Below are positions 23,885 through 36,400 of a DNA stretch of 64,000 nucleotides, one piece after another. The notes below the pieces were generated by a model. The model saw only the letters and a program-made list of their open reading frames with translations. It was not told the DNA's origin and made no database searches. The first letter of the stretch is position 1. Every line of letters begins with the position of its first letter. This stretch comes from Apus apus (taxonomy: Eukaryota > Chordata > Aves > Apodiformes > Apodidae). The position numbers and the translations under genes were made by a program. Where the stretch lies: NCBI RefSeq assembly GCF_020740795.1, contig NC_067304.1, positions 3,090,056-3,154,055 of the forward strand. Direction: 5' to 3'.

Positions 23885-24950
23885 GAGGCCACCAGGCTGT
23901 GCCAGGCAGGTTTGGGGGCTGCTCAGCATCACCCCCAGTGAGGTCTTTGCCTCCTGCTGCCCTCCCTGCTCCCACACACCACAGTTATTTGCTCTTGGCG
24001 CTGGCAGGGCAGCACATGCTGCACATCTGCAGGGCACAGCTGGCAGGGCACATCTGGCTGGAATATTCCCATAAATACCCTTGGCTAAGCTGCTCCCTGC
24101 TGTACCTCATCCAGCTGGATGGGGATGGAGCAGCAATGGGCTGTCCTGGTGCTTTCCCTCTGGTGGCATCAGCTCTGCTGCTGCCTCCTAGTGCTTCTCC
24201 AGCTCCAGCCTGGGCAGCCCCCTCCCCCCCACACTTCAGGCCACCCCTCCCTTTTTTTTTGGTGCTCAATTTGTAGTTTTGTGTTATCCCCCTCCAATCT
24301 GTGCTCCTGCTGATGTTCTCTTGCTGCTCGAGAATATTTAAACACCTGTTAAATTATTTATCCCTCAGGTTTTGTGCACTCGGGGCAGCTCAGGGGCCTC
24401 GGGGAGAATTAAGTAGAGCCATAAATCAAAGAGACATTTGAGAGGTTTTCCCATTGCAGCCTGGCCCCTCTCCCTGTCACTCTCAGGCTGGGAACTGGGT
24501 GCTGCCACTTGCTGCTATTACTTGTTTAGGAGCTTGTTAAATTTAGAAGTTTAATAGACTCCAGGAAGGGGATGAGACACACCAAGTGCTGGTTAGGGGG
24601 GATGTTGAGTGGCTGCCACCCAACAATGCTCCTGTTGTAAGAGGAGGGGTTTTTTTCAGGCTTTGCAAAGCACTGCTGTCCATCCAGCTGGGAGGGTGAA
24701 GGCAGCTGAGGGCTCCAACAGGGTGTTCCTGCAGGGAATGGGGGGAATTGGGAAGGGGATGGTGGGACTGCAGCAGCTTTGCTGGCCTGAAGCCCAGGGG
24801 ATCTGCCTGATGCTGGGGCCTGATCCCCTGAGGGGGGGACAGGTCAAAAGCTGATGGCTTTGACCTGTTGTCTTGCAGACCAGTGGGGTGGGGATGGAGC
24901 AAGGTCTCTGTGATGCTCAAGCCACTCAAAGGCTGCCTGTGCTTCCAGTT

Positions 24951-25340
24951 GGGGTGTTCAGCCTGCAGGAGAATACTCCAAGGACACCTTAGAGCACCTT
25001 CCAGTGCCTGAAGGGGCTCCAGGAAAGCTGCAGGGGGGGGGACAACTTTGAGGGTTTGTAGTGGTGGGACAAGGGGGAATGGTTTTAAGATGAAAGGGTA
25101 GATTTAGATTAGTTTAGGAAGAAATTCTTCACAGTGAGGGTGGTGGAACACTGGAGAAGCTGTGGACATGCTGAGAGAAGCTGTGGCTGCCCCATCCCTG
25201 GCAGTGTTGAAGGGCAGGTTGGATGGGGCTTGGAGCAGCCTGGGCTGGTGGGAGGTGTCCCTGCCCATGCAGGGGGGTTGGAACTGGAAGATCTTGAAGG
25301 TCCCTTCCAACCCAAACCCGTCTGGGATTCTGTGGTTCCA
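24951..25340 (+). mobile_element. CR1 LINE 3' fragment with internal deletion
   Basis: It starts in TTGGGGTGTTCAGCCTGCAG and ends GGGATTCTGTGGTTCC. Relative to the copy at 149-575 a part around the CCCAGGTTGCCC block is altered to CTGTGGACATGCTGAGAG, and a G run interrupts the 5' half. Confidence 0.9.
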
Positions 25341-28300
25341 AGGGGTCTGGTGGCTGATGAGCAGTGGCACTTGATTTGAGGAGTGAGCCTGTCCTGGGTG
25401 TCCCTGCCAGCTGCAGGAAAGGGTTAGGAATTAAAAGGTTAGGAATGAAAGGAGATACAAGGAGGAGAAACCCAGCAGGGGACCAGTCTGCCAGCCTTGT
25501 GGTTTTTACTTATGGTCTGGAGCTGAGCTGGGGTTGGAGATTCAGGGGGTGCCAGCAGGGTGCTGAGGGGGGTTTTCACAGAGTGTTTTTGGACATCTCT
25601 GCAGCAGTAGCAGCCTTGCTCAGGCACTCAGGCAAAAGCTGGCCAGTAAGGCAAGGCAGGGGACCAATTTTGGCTCTCTGAGGTCCCTTTGCAGCATCAC
25701 AGGGAGTGAAATGTGTGTAGGAGTCACCTCTGGGCAGGGTAAACAAGCTGCTGCCTCCTGGGCAGGAGCTCTGGGCAGCAGAGCTGCAGCAGCTCCCGCA
25801 GAGCTGCACTGATGCCAAACAGCACCCGTGGGGATCTCTGCTCCAAGGACATTCCCATCTTGCTGAAAGTCCTACAGATTGCTCTGCACCCTGGGGCCTG
25901 CAGCTCCCTTCATGGAGCTTCTGTGTCTTCATGGCTCTCTGTGTGTTGCACTGCCTGAGCTCTACTGACTGTGTTGTGAGGGTGGGCCAGGGACATCTCT
26001 TTCCCCCCCCAGTAGAAGAGAGAAATGTGGACCTGGGAGCTGGAGGCACCCTGGGTGTGCAGGAGGAGGCTGCAGTGCTGCCATGTCACCATCCCCTGTC
26101 ACCCTGGCCATTCTGGTGTGGGCTTCCCATGTGTCCTCTGGGTGGATGTGGGGTCCCCACTCGTAACGTCTCCCTCCCCGGTGCCTGTTCCCTTGGCTCT
26201 CCTGATTTCTCCCCATGCTGGAAGCTTTCTTCTGGGGTAGCAGACAGGCATTTCACCTCTCCTGAGACATCTCGGCTTGCTTTGCCACCAGCAATTTCCC
26301 AGCAGAAGCCACCTGTACCACTCGTGCTCCTGAGCAGAAGCAGCTGCCGCAGGAGACCCCTCTGGCTTCTGACCACAGCACAGATCCCTCCTGTGATGGC
26401 TTTTTCTCTGCCACCAAACCCTCCTGCTCCCCCTGCACTGCCTCGATGAGGTTGTCAGCAATGGTTATTCCCTTCCTGCACTAAATCTCAGGCCCACCCC
26501 AAGCTGCACAGTGGGGACAAACCCAGCTGCACCCACAGCACCGGGGGCCCTGGGGACTGGGACCCTCCTGCCCCTCAGGACCTGCACAAAGTGTCCAGTG
26601 CAGACAAGCCCCAACCTCTCTTTGCTTAATAAATTAACTTGGCTCCCTGGGTGATGATGCCAAGCTGCAGGCAGACCCCAGAGAGGGGCTTTTCTTCCCT
26701 CATGTGCTGCTCCCAGCCCTTTGCTGCCTGCCTGGCTCAGTCCTGCTGTTTATTCCCCATAGAAATGAGAATTTCAGTTTATCACGTCTGCCTGGCGGGC
26801 AACAAACCACTGAGCAAGTGAGAAGGAGCCTGCAGCAGCCAGGCAGAGAGAGCTGGGAGAAAATGCTGGGTAATAGAGGTATTTGTTAAAGGAGGGAGGA
26901 AATTTATATGCTATTCCTGCTCCTTCAGCTCTCAGTCATTGCCAAGGGGAGAGGAGGAGTGGGCAGCTTGCGCAGGAAATAGCCAGAAGTCTGTTTTCTG
27001 CCCATTTGTCAGTCTGATGAACAAGAAAAATATAGGCAGTCGTGATGAAGGAGAAGGAGAGAGTCTGGAGGAGGCTGGTGTGTGTCTCTCCAGGGCTCCA
27101 ACTCATGGGGAAGCTGCCCTGGTCCCCCCTGGGACTGGGGTGATGGTGGGACTGGAGGGACCCGAGGTGTCAGTGGGAGGGCAGGGATGAGGTGGGAGAA
27201 GGGGACATGGGGAGGAGTAAAGGGCATCTGGAGGAGAACCCTGGCAGGGGAATGGGGATGGTCTCAGTATCTGGAGCCATCTCTGCAGTCCCTGCATCTC
27301 CCCCCAGCCTGTTAATTCATCTGAAGCACCTACCAGAGAAGAGCACCGGGGAGTAAAAAACCCACCAAGTCTTAAGTGCTAATAATTCCCTGCTTTTATT
27401 TGCAGTTATCCACCTACATGAAAGAGGCTGGGGTTTTGCTGACACTTTCTTGCTGCCTGAATCATCCATCCAGGGCCATTTGTTCATAAAAGTAAGGAAT
27501 TGCAGTTTGGATCTTTTTATTGCTGCTAACGTGGCACAGGCAGGGCTGATGGATTCCATGAGCCTTCCCACAGGCTGGGGAGGCTGTACTGGGAAGTGGA
27601 AGGAATGTGGGTGCTTGTGCACCCTCCTGGGGGGTTGCAAACTCTGCCTGGGTCTCCCTGGGTCCTTGTGGGGTTGTGCATTGTGCCCCTGGCATGTCTG
27701 CTGGAACTGGCAGGAAAAATCTTGCCCTCTCCCAGGCTCCAACTCCTGTAGCTTTTCCTCTTGGGCAGCTTTTCCCTGTGGTACAGGGGTCCATGCAGCC
27801 TGGAGAGGGGCTAGGCTGGGATCCCCAGGACCTGTGAGTGTGATGGCACAGAGAGAAGGAGGGAGTTTGGTTTCTTTTCATCTTACCACCTTGTTTGCAG
27901 GGCTGCTGGCACGGCTGGACAAGGAGATGCTTTTCCTTTGGCAGAGACAAATAGAGCCAGACCCTCCGGCATCCCGGCTGCTGCTTCTGCACTCAGACCT
28001 GACAAATGTGTCCCAGGAGAAACCCCAGAAAGCAATATTCCTGCAGGGGATCAGCCTCAGGGCAGGATGAGTGCTGCCTGGCACGGCACTGGGCCAGGAC
28101 CCCATCTCCAAGCACGTCTGTCCCCTTGGCTTGCTGCAGGGGCTTGGTCTGTGCCCCGTGGCTGCTGGATGAGGACCAAGGAACAGCCCCTTCCTGGGCT
28201 CTTCCCCCCCCATCCCTGTGGATATCTCCAAATTAGGGCTGTTATTAACTACAGTTTCCTTTTCCCCAACTGCTGCTTGCACAAACGATAACTGATTTTA

Positions 28301-30149
28301 AATGAATTGAGCCAATTACTGCAGCTTTTCCTACAGCAGATGACAGCAATCCTGGGGGAAGGAGGAGCAGTCCCAGCTGCAGCGAGGAGGAGAGTTTGAC
28401 TCTAAAATGCCCTTTGGGCCCCAATTTCCAGATGTTTGGGTTCCCTGGTGAAGTCTGGCTGCTTTCCTCAGTTCCATCTGGATGGAGGTGGCTGCAACCC
28501 GGGGCTGCTGAGCAACCTGGGGCTGTTGGAGCTGGAGAAGGTGAAGGTACCTGCTCTGTCTGCAATGATCTGCCATGGGTGAGTGGTGCTGACTGCTGAC
28601 TGCAAACCCAGAGTGCCTGGAAATATCAATGTGCTTGTGGAGAAGTGGGAAGAAAGAACTCCTGAAGGATTTTATTTCCCCCAAAGGCTGGGCTTGGGGC
28701 TCTCCCAGTTCCTGGGGGCTGGTGCAATGGGGATTTCCCACCTAGGAAAGGTGTGAGGTGTCCAAGGGCAGGACATTTAACCATATATATCCCAGGATAT
28801 TTCACCAAATGGGTATTTCCTTGACATGCCAAGGCTGGTTGGCTATGTTGAGATCCAGCCTTTGTATGAAGCTCATCACATTTTGTAGAACAAAGAATTA
28901 TCACTGGATGTCTTGTCCTTGTAATAGGAGGAGCTTTAGTGAAAAGGAAACCTAATGAAGATGGATTAAGGCTTAAGTGTGTGGAAATGAGTTGAGGAGT
29001 TTTGAAATCAGGTTCCCATTTGTCTGCTGTCCCAAATCATGGGAAATATCTATTTCCTTGTGCCAGCAGAGAGGGCAAGGAGTGACATGAGTGCCACCAG
29101 CTCTCTGGGATGGGGACAGGCTGGATCCTGCATTGCTCCTCAGCTGGCTCAGTCTGCCATGAGGTCCCAGCCCTTGGCAGCCTGGGCTGGGGAATGGAAA
29201 ATTCCACAGGCTGAGCAGGGGGTGAGTGGCTGGTGCCCAGTTCTGTCTTGCTAAGGATAGTGGGACCAAACTCAAGCTCTTCCCTGTGCCCGTCATGCTC
29301 TCCCCTTTTTCTGCAGCTCTCAGTCCTGGGTTTCCCTCCTACCAGGAGATGCCTGGATGGGATAGTCCCCTTTGATGCAGCCCACGCAAAAGCCTGTGGA
29401 GCTGAGATTAGATGAGCTGTTGCAAAAATCAATTAGTGATAAAACCCTGTGGACAAAGTGCACGATTGTATCATTTTATTATGTTGCCATCTGAGCAGTA
29501 AAAATACATAGATATACATGTATAAGGCAATCTGAAACACTGGGTCAGAAATCCAGGCTCCTGCTACTTCCCTCTTAATCTCCTATTATATGATATATCT
29601 TCTGAGTGCTTTTGTCAGCTCTCTAAATTTAATAACTGAACTAACCATCTCCTCCTATTGTTCGCATATAAATAAGTGTTGGATCGATAGGGAACATCTT
29701 TAAAAGCTCCTGGATTTGAAAAATGAGGGTAGCAAGGCCTGGCAGGCAGTTGCAGGAGAATGATGGCTTCACACCTCCCCCAAAAAATAGTGTTTAAAAC
29801 GAGGGGGGTGGGGGACAAAAAGGAAACCCCTTCAGTGAGGTGTCTTTGTGGTACTGGATCACTGAGGGTTGGGGTTGAGCTTTTGGTTGAGGATGGCCTG
29901 GCTCTGCACTCCTGCTGGCCCAGTTCTGGAGAAACAAGTGCTGCAGCTTTAATTTCTTGCAGGGATTTCTCTGAGGAGAGGTGGACATCACCGGGGGCAG
30001 CTTGGCCAGCTGGGGGCTGGAGGCAGAAGCTGAGGGGTTGCTCTCTTGGGGAGGGTTTCTCTTTTTATTCCCGTGTGCAGCTTTGGCCCCAAATAAAGCA
30101 GCTTGTTCTTTGCATCAGGGATGGACTTGAAGGTGCCTGAACCTGAGAG
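25341..30149. other. Intergenic, no gene seen
   Basis: No coding sequence is recognised. AT-rich stretches lie at 28,220-28,330 and 29,400-29,720; the second has AAATCAATTAGTGATAAAAC and ATTATATGATATATC. The rest is GC-rich and featureless. The preceding gap 23,885-24,950 likewise shows only an AT-rich patch at 24,315-24,440. Confidence 0.5.
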
Positions 30150-30218
30150 CACCACCAGCCAGCTGTGCTCAGCACCACCAGCCAGCTGTGCTCAGCACCA
30201 CCAGCCAGCTGTGCTCAG
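30150..30218 (+). repeat. 23-bp tandem repeat, 3 copies
   Basis: Three essentially perfect copies of a 23-base unit containing CACCACCAGCCAGCTGTGCT are present. The lack of divergence suggests a recent expansion. Confidence 0.9.
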
Positions 30219-30491
30219 CATCCCACACCTACGTGGCCTGTCCAGGCAGTGTTCACCTCAAGAAGGCTCCTTGCAGCAGGGCAGCAGCATCAAGGAGGTA
30301 AAATTATCCTGCTGGAAAGAATTCCCTCTGCAAAGCATCCCCAGGTGCTTGTGACTTCCACTGGCAGTAGAAACTGGGCTCACTGGGCTGCTGTGGTGCG
30401 GTGGCACATCTGGCAACACATCTGGCTGCTGAGTGCAGGTAGGGGAAGGCTGTGTCACATCTGGCAAGACAGTCTGATGAACCTTACAGGT

Positions 30492-30881
30492 CTTAGGAGG
30501 CTCATCTGGAGGAACTGGGGTTGTTCAGTCTGGAGAAAAGGAGGCTGAAGGGAGATCTTCTCTGCAACTCCCAGAAAGGAGGTTGGAGTGAAGGGGTTAG
30601 TCAGTCTCTTCTCCCTAGTAACAAGCAACAGGACAAGAAGAAATGGTCTCAAGTTGCACCAGGGGAGGTTTACATCAGATATTAGAAGGAACTTCTTCAC
30701 TGCGAGGGTTATTGAGCCCTGGAACAGGCTGCCCAGGGTGGTGGTTGAATCACTGTCCCTGGAGGTGCTCAAAGCTGTGTAGATGTGGAGCTGAGGGACC
30801 TGGTTTAGCTCTGGACTGGGTAGAGTTGGGTTAATGGTTGGACTGGATGATCTGAAAGGTCTTTTCCAAGCAGAATGATTG
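30492..30881 (+). mobile_element. CR1 LINE fragment, diverged subfamily
   Basis: It runs from GAGGCTCATCTGGAGGAACT through GGAACAGGCTGCCCAGGGTG to GATCTGAAAGGTCTTTTCC and AGCAGAATGATT. It is flanked on both sides by similar sequence containing GTGGCACATCTGG. Confidence 0.88.
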
Positions 30882-32439
30882 GTGACATTTGGCTGGTGTG
30901 GTGGGCAGTGGCACATCTGGTGAGACAGCTGGTGCTGAGCAGAGGTGGGGACAGCCAGAAGGCATGGCCAGCATCCCTGCCAGCATCCCTGCAGCACCTG
31001 CAGGGCTGGGGCACAGCTCCATCCCTCGTGCTCCTGGGAAACCTGACCGCAGAGCCTCAGCCCACCCTGAGGAGGTCCCTGGCTCTCTGGATCCCCCTCT
31101 TAGGGATCCCAAGCTGCTGTTCTCCCCTTCCAGGCTCTGCTCCAACCCTTATGCATCCTTCCAGCATCGCTGCACGGCAGCAAGAGCGCCCAGCCCTGGC
31201 CCTGCGGTGGTTACAAGCAGAAACAAAAGGGAGTGTGTGGATCCCGAGGCGGGCACGGAGCTCTGGGTGCTCGAGGAGGGTTGTGTTCCCGCAGTATATT
31301 GCTCTCCAGAGCAGGGGGGGGGGGGGGAGAAGCAGAGCCGAGGAGCCCCTCGCCCCCAGCGTGTCCAGGCACCTGCTATTTCCAAAAGCAAAAGCCCCGG
31401 TCGCTCCTCGGCTGCTCCCTCGGTTTGCAAAACAAGGGGAAACGGGTTTGTTGCTTTGTAGGGGAAGGGAAGGAGGTTCCCGAGGCTGGGGGGGAGAGGG
31501 AGCCGGGAATGATTGGGTGTAGCTGTCGGTGCTGCTGCTGTCACCCCAGCCCGGAGCCCCCGAGTTCAGAGGGTGCAGGGGCAGCTCTGCTGGCTGCGGG
31601 GGCAGGAGGGGGCCCCGGGGGGTCTCGGGGGGGGCAGCATCCTCCTTCATCCTCCCCGCTTCCCCAGGGCATGGCTGTGCTGTGGTTTGATGCAAAAGGT
31701 GGTTTCTATTCCTGCTTCTGCATCCCAAGGACGAGCCTGGGGCTTCCCACTGCTCTGGGCTCATTTTGATTGAAAAAATAAACCCAAACCAAACCAAAAC
31801 AGGGAAAAGCACAGAAAACTGCCTGGGAAGGGGGGCAGGTGTGAGGGGAAGGGGGGCTGGAGGGTGAGATGCCCCAGCAGTGCCCAGCTTGGCTCTCCAG
31901 ACAGTCGGGTAACAGATTCCCTGACACAGGGAGCAGTTTTTCCCTGACTCTGCCAATTCCTTAAGGACGCTGACTCGAAGGGCCCCCCAGGGAGGGGAAC
32001 TTGAACTCTGCAAAAAGCTCCGGGCTGCAGCTTGATTGAAGGCTGCGTGGGGAGTGCTGAGGGGTGGAAGGCCAGAAGAACCAAATAGGAGGGTGGGTTG
32101 TTGGCTGGGCAGCGAGGGCCGTGGTACAAGCAGCCCTGGCTGTGTCTCTTGGTGCCTCTAAACCCTCCTGGTGCTAATGGGGCTGTCACCTTGCTGGGGA
32201 CAGTGGCTGCTCTGTCACCTGGGCTGGTCTAACCCACAGGTTCCCTTTCCCATGGCTTTTGGAACAGCTCCAGGCTCACCTCTCCCACAGCAGCATCGTA
32301 TTTTCTCAGCTGGACATCAGTGTCTTGTCAACGTGGCCCAAGAGAAAGGACAAGGTCTCAGCATCTCTATTTTTCTCTGTGCTGCTTGTGTTTATTTCTT
32401 TTATTTTTTAATCCCTACTGCTTGGCTGTAGAAATCCTT
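30882..32439. other. Intergenic, CpG-enriched at 31.15-31.65 kb
   Basis: A moderate CpG enrichment with a 14-base G run near 31,313-31,326 is present. A 318-codon frame on the minus strand (31,057-32,013) and plus-strand frames of about 200 codons cross it, but none resembles a known protein. It may be an unannotated promoter or simply GC-rich DNA downstream of RH2. Confidence 0.4.
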
Positions 32440-33279
32440 GTACTGACTTGATATCATTTATTTATAAAATATGTACAGGAAAGTGCTCAGGTTCCAGTCC
32501 CACCTCTGAGGTTGTGTCCAGCTGGCAGGACCAGAGGGGGAAGAAGGTTTTTCTGCCTTGGAGTCAGGAGGAGGAAGGAAGGGACTGAGAAAGATAGAGA
32601 CTTCAAAGTACATGAACAAATATTTACAGGTTCCAAGACAAAAAAAATATATCTACAGTGTTGTCTTGGGGATAGAGGGAGTTGGGCTGGAAGTGAATCC
32701 TGCTCACAGCTCTGTTCCTTGTATTGATTTATAAAGACTGTGGGTATTGATTTCCATGGACTGTGCCAGGAGCTGGAGCTGCTCTGGTCGTGGGCTCCTG
32801 CTGCTGGGGTTTCTGCAGGGGTGCCTGGTGGGTATGTTGAGTTTTTGCAAATGAGGGACAAATACTTCTGTGATGCCCCCTTGAGTGGCAGGGCAGGGGG
32901 ACGCCAGCAGGAAAATGTTGCAGTTTGGGGTGTCCTGCTGGTTGCTGCTGGTTTAACATGATGTGAAGGAAGCAGAGGGGGTTGCTGGCACATGGATGGT
33001 CCCCCAAAGCTGACTGGCTCCTTGGCAGGGGTTGGACCAGTGTGGAAGAGATCAGGGTGCTCATTTGCATCAGTGAGTGCCCCAGTGAGTGTGCCCAGAG
33101 CTGGGGGTCTGCACATGGGAGTGGGGGAAGCTACTGCAGGAGGTGCTCAGCTAAGTTCTTGTGCAGGGGAGGGTGTTGGTGCCCAAGGGGTTGACAGCAT
33201 CGAGTGAGACTGTGGGTGTGTGGGTGACTGTCTTGGTCCCTGAGCTTGGTAGGTCGTCCCAGTTCAAACTGTCCATGGT
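32440..33279 (-). other. RH2: Probable RH2 3' UTR
   Basis: After the RH2 stop, the first AATAAA in the direction of transcription is on the minus strand at 32462-32457, in an AT-rich stretch. This predicts a 3' UTR of roughly 0.8 kb. Further AATAAA matches occur near 32,390-32,405, so a slightly longer UTR is possible. No reading frame of note is present. Confidence 0.45.
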
Positions 33280-33411
33280 CTATGCAGGTGATACTTGGCT
33301 GGAGGAGATGGAGGAGACCTCAGTCTTGCTCTGGGATACAGTGGAGGAGACATCTTCATCCCCAAAGGGGTTCTTGCCACAGCAGATTGTGGTGATCATG
33401 CAATTACGGAA
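33280..33411 (-). CDS. RH2: RH2 coding exon 5 (residues 313-355) and stop
   Basis: This exon begins FRNCM after acceptor CTTCAG. It contains the paired cysteines of the cytoplasmic helix 8 region and a Ser/Thr-rich tail, which in opsins is the substrate for receptor kinases and arrestin binding. It ends in VSPA and a TAG stop, as in other cone opsins. Confidence 0.96.
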   Translation of the reverse strand, partial: FRNCMITTICCGKNPFGDEDVSSTVSQSKTEVSSISSSQVSPA

Positions 33412-36400
33412 CTGAAGAGGGGAGAGAAATGGAGAACGATGGTATCGTGGGCCAGCTGGGATGTACTGCAGGACCCAGAGACCCCAGCCAGCAGCCCCTG
33501 AGCTTGCTGCTTCCCCCAGGCTGACATTCAACCACTTCTGGGAAAGAGCAAGGTCCCTGCAGTGACCCCAGATGGGCTGGTGAGCCAAGGGGGAGGCTCA
33601 CTCTGCATGACATGGGACATCTCACCTGTTTGTTCATGAGGACATAGATGATGGGGTTGTAGAGGGAGGAGCTCTTGGAGAAGAAGGCAGGCACTGACAT
33701 GAGCGTGGCAGTGAAGTCTGCTCCCTTGTTGGTGAAGATCCAGAATGCCACCACAGCATAGGGTGTCCAGGCCAGCATGAAGCCCAGCACCATCAGGATG
33801 ACCATCCGTGTCACCTCCTTCTCAGCCTTCTGGGTGGTGGCTGATTCCTGCTGCTGGGCAGCTGCCTGCAGGGAGGTGGGGTGGTGAGGGACACCCCAGG
33901 ACCTCCCACCCCCAGCCCATCTCCCCTCTCCCACCCAAGGTGCCCACCCTGTCCCTCTTCATCCCCTCCTGACGTTACCTCTCGGACTTTGCAGATGAGG
34001 CGCCCGTAGGAGAAGAAAATGACCAGGACTGGGATGATGAAGTGAATGACAAACATGTAGAGCACGTAGGACTCATTGTGGTAGTTGGGGTTGTGGGTGT
34101 AGTAGTCGGGGCCACAGGAGCACTGCATCCCCTCGGGAATGTATCTGCCAGTGAGAAAGGGTAGGATCTTCACCAGGGGGTGCCTCTGGCTGCTGGGTCA
34201 GCTCCTGGCCATGGATGTGGGTGCAGGTGAGAGCCAGATGTGGGTTTCAGCTGCCTGGAGGACACAGTGCTGGAGCCAAGGGAGCAGCCAGCAGTGCCTC
34301 TGGTGCTGGTGGGGGGCTGAGCTGGGCTGGGGGCAGGACAGAGGGGCTGGAGATGGGAGGGCAGGGGTGCTTGGAAAGGGCTGGGCTTCTCGTGGCATGG
34401 GTGAGAGGAGCTGTGCCCATCGAAGCCCCTCTTTCTCTGCAGATGATAAAGGGAGCAGGGAGGGTTATTGCAGCTGGAGATGCTGAGCTGGTGGCTGCCT
34501 TTGCTTTTAGGGAAGACAGAGCCACCATGAGGCTGACAGCTGAGGTCCCACCTCTGCCCCAGTTTGCTCCTCCAGCTCTCGCAGGGAACACGAGAAGTTT
34601 CACATCCAACCCGTGAGCCCATCTGTCCCACCGGGACGTTTACACAGCAGCTGGAGCTGCCTCTGGGCACCCTTGGACTCACCTGGACCATCCGAAGAGG
34701 GGTGGGGCAGCACAGGAGAAGGCCATGACCCAGGTGAAGGCGATGCCCATCATGGCGTGGCTGGCAGAGAAGCGGAAGTTGCCCATGGGTTTGCAGACAA
34801 CGATGTAGCGCTCGATGGCCAAGACGACCAGGGACCAGAGGGCAACTTGGCCTGAGAGAGGGAGAGAGTTGGGTGGTGGGAAGAGCTCCTCTGGGCCTCA
34901 CCTTCCTGCTCTCGTGGTCGCAGCAGAAGGGGTTGAGTGAGGGGTTGGGGAGCAGTGAGGGATAATCAGCATCTTGTTGAATAACTGCAGGTCTCCCGGA
35001 ACGTGGAGAAGGTCTGGGAGCCAAGGGGAGCATCTGCCACGGGGGGGTGATGAGGAGGGGATAATGATGAGGAGATAATGAGGAGGGGATTACAGTGGTT
35101 TTCTAAGCCTTTAAAAAATCAAGGGGGTGAATTCCACCTGGGCTCAAGGAAGCCTGATTTCTGGCAAAGATGCCAGATGTGTCCAAACCTGTTGATGCCT
35201 CTAAATGTGTATTTTATGGTTCTTCCCTCATTGCTGGATCAGGGGGGTGTGTATGGGGGGTTGTGTGGGTGGGTGTGCATCTGTATTTCTTAGAGATAAT
35301 TAAACTTGAGGGGATTGGGAGTGTTCAGGCAGTGCTGTGAGCCTGCTGTGATAATCTGCTGATAACTACACCCTGTGCTGGGATTTGCTGGAGACCTGCT
35401 GCTCACACACTGGCTGCTTCCCATCAAACTTCCTTCCCTGTGAAGAGCAACCTCTGTGTTCATGATTTGCCCTTCCAACATATCTAAAGATGCCCAAGAG
35501 CCCTCAGGCTCACTGCATCAGAAATGGTGCAGACCTAGATGATCTTCTGACCCTGAGACCAAGCCCCTCCTTGGCATGAATCAAGACATTTGGCTTTTTA
35601 TTTTTTTCCCCTGGAAGAATATCCATATTTCTAATTTTTCTTTTTTTTTTTCCAGACCAGCATCATTGCAGGAATGCCCCATTTATGGAGGAAAAAAACC
35701 CCAGAAGACAGGCAAGTGAAGCCCTTGCAGTGGTTCTGGATCTCTGCAGCAAGGATTAGCAGTTGTCAGCTCCATCAGGAGGTGCCGTGTGGGCCTGGCT
35801 GCTGCGTGGGCACAGGGCACAAAACACATGTTCCCTGTTTTGTTTCCCAGGGTTTTCTGCAGGGTGAAGAGTTGGTGGCTCTTGTGTCCCTGAGAAAGGA
35901 AACAAGGAAGCTCCCAAGGGCACTCAAATCGGGTGGAACTGGGTTACAAGAGCTGAGTGGGTGCTGCAAAGTCTGGACCTGGTTTCCTCAAGCCTGAATC
36001 TTCCCTCCCCTTCTGCCTGGTCCTTTTCCCAAGGGATTTATCTTCTCCCCCAGTGCTTCACCTTTCCCCAGAAATTCAGCTTTTTGTCAAAGCTGCTTGA
36101 CATTCACTCAAGGACACGGTGTGAGCATCCCCAGCAGGTCCCTTGCTGGCTGCAGAACCCTGGGGTGACACCCCAAGAGTGCACGCTGGGCAGCGTGGGT
36201 GGGCGACCCTAGGGTTGATCCTGCAAGCAAGGATCCCTTCTGGTTGCCAGGTGGGTGCTTCTCAGCATCAAGGCAACTCAAATCTCTCTCTCCATCCCCA
36301 TTTCTAAGCTGCATAGAAGCCACTCCTTGTGTGGAGAGCTCTGCCCCCGGGCAACAAGCTGGACCACTGGAGTGGCACAGGAAACGTGCGTGGAGAAGGG

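Noticed and set aside
31057-32013. A 318-codon minus-strand frame just downstream of RH2
   Set aside because: No recognisable family, poly-G interruption and Pro/Ser/Arg-rich chance composition.
1-33000. GRM4 exons, expected near MLN from human gene order
   Set aside because: No frame or short exon resembling a metabotropic glutamate receptor was found by eye, so GRM4 is presumed to lie left of the window.
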